From positions 1 to 5,804 of the forward strand of contig JAUVFY010000096.1 of assembly GCA_030594025.1 (NCBI GenBank): 5,804 bases of DNA. Reading direction: 5' to 3'. The position numbers were made by a program, and so were the translations under genes. Positions 5,362 to 5,804 of this stretch are shown here, in pieces. Source of the DNA: Deltaproteobacteria bacterium (GTDB lineage: Bacteria > Desulfobacterota > GWC2-55-46 > JAUVFY01). Under the pieces are notes generated by a model that was not told where the DNA came from, made no database searches, and saw nothing but the letters and a program-made list of their open reading frames with translations. Within the stretch, counting starts at the first letter, position 1. Each line of letters opens with the position of its first letter.

Positions 5362-5804
5362 GTCCGTGCCTCCTTGCATTTGGTTTAAAAAAGATTAGCG
5401 ATGCAACAACGGACGAGACCCCAAGAGCGAGGGCCCCGACGGCGATAAAAAGCGGGTAGTTAAGGGTGTATCTGCCCTCGGTGAAGTTGTAGCTGAAGCA
5501 GGCGACCAGAAAGAGGTCCTCGAGGTCCTTAAGCTTAGAGCCCCTGCTCACCCCTTTGCCCGCCTCAAGTATCGCAAGCTCTACGTCTTTTTTTTCTACT
5601 GGTGCGTAAAGGTACCTGGTAACCCTTCGGTCCGGTGAGATGAAGATAAACACAGCCGGGTGGAGGAAGACCCTGTCCGCGGGGGACCAGAAGTAATTGA
5701 ACCCCACCGTGTCAGTAAGCCTCTTTATATCCTCGTTTTTGTCTAAAAGGGCCAGCCTCCAGCCCTCGTTAAGCCCCGCAGGAAGTTTTAGTTCCCTTGC
5801 GAAC
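5354..5804 (-). CDS. SCO1/SenC-family copper chaperone, C-terminal part (5' end outside window)
   Basis: The SCO family delivers copper to, or reduces, the CuA site of oxidase subunit II. The minus-strand frame is open from the right edge (first full codon 5801-5803) to TAA at 5354-5356, giving 149 residues. Visible family traits: GWRLALLDKNEDIKRLTDTVGF (about 14-35), a thioredoxin-like segment; the conserved copper-ligand histidine H48 in FLHPAVFIF; SPDRRVTRYLY (56-66); and a CFSYN segment near the end. A C-terminal membrane helix follows (about 114-139) with a basic tail. This tail-anchored layout is seen in SCO proteins next to oxidase genes of several delta-proteobacterial-type lineages. 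The CxxxC copper motif would lie outside the window. A GTG at 5707 is internal and is not the start, because homology continues upstream of it. The gene overlaps coxB by 8 nt and heads the visible part of the operon. Confidence 0.88.
   Translation of the reverse strand, partial: FARELKLPAGLNEGWRLALLDKNEDIKRLTDTVGFNYFWSPADRVFLHPAVFIFISPDRRVTRYLYAPVEKKDVELAILEAGKGVSRGSKLKDLEDLFLVACFSYNFTEGRYTLNYPLFIAVGALALGVSSVVASLIFFKPNARRHGHG
5369..5375 (-). promoter_or_regulatory. Shine-Dalgarno site deciding the coxB start
   Basis: AAGGAGG on the minus strand lies 7 nt before the ATG at 5361. The in-frame ATG at 5379 lies upstream of this site and has no such sequence before it. Confidence 0.8.

Noticed and set aside
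5362..5379. Upstream ATG (5379) as the coxB start
   Set aside because: The AAGGAGG site lies downstream of this ATG and is ideally spaced for the ATG at 5361. The extra six residues (MQGGTD) add nothing to the signal peptide.

Overview
The window looks like chromosome from a moderately GC-rich, Gram-negative-type bacterium that respires oxygen and assimilates sulfate. Intergenic gaps are very short and neighbouring genes are translationally coupled. The SCO protein with a C-terminal membrane anchor, the YSHPAV-type oxidase subunit I and the cysH-sat pair resemble genes of Desulfobacterota/Nitrospirota-like lineages. That placement is inference; no rRNA or other phylogenetic marker is present.

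Left part (3-1356, + strand): the 3' end of an APS/PAPS reductase gene (cysH, entering from the left edge) overlaps a complete homo-oligomeric-type ATP sulfurylase gene (sat). Together they convert sulfate to APS and APS to sulfite. A strong intrinsic terminator (1383-1416) follows sat. It lies in a 134-bp gap between two convergent transcription units.

Right part (5804 down to 1491, - strand): a tightly packed cytochrome c oxidase operon. In transcription order it holds a SCO1/SenC copper chaperone (5' end outside the window), coxB (subunit II, CuA), ctaD/coxA (subunit I, heme a/a3-CuB), ctaA (heme A synthase), a 39-residue single-span membrane protein, and a DUF420 (CtaM-like) four-helix membrane protein. 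Junctions are overlaps or gaps of 0-4 nt, so the genes are probably one mRNA. SCO and the DUF420 protein are assembly factors, CtaA makes the heme, and CoxB and CtaD form the catalytic core. No subunit III gene lies between ctaD and the end of the operon.

The most interesting signal is in the oxidase core. Subunit I has the YSHPAV motif of A2-type oxidases (no D-channel glutamate). In addition, the position of the normally essential K-channel lysine is methionine, and the K-channel entrance glutamate of subunit II also aligns to methionine. Cofactor ligands and the cross-linkable active-site tyrosine are intact, so this looks like a working oxygen reductase with an altered proton-uptake route.
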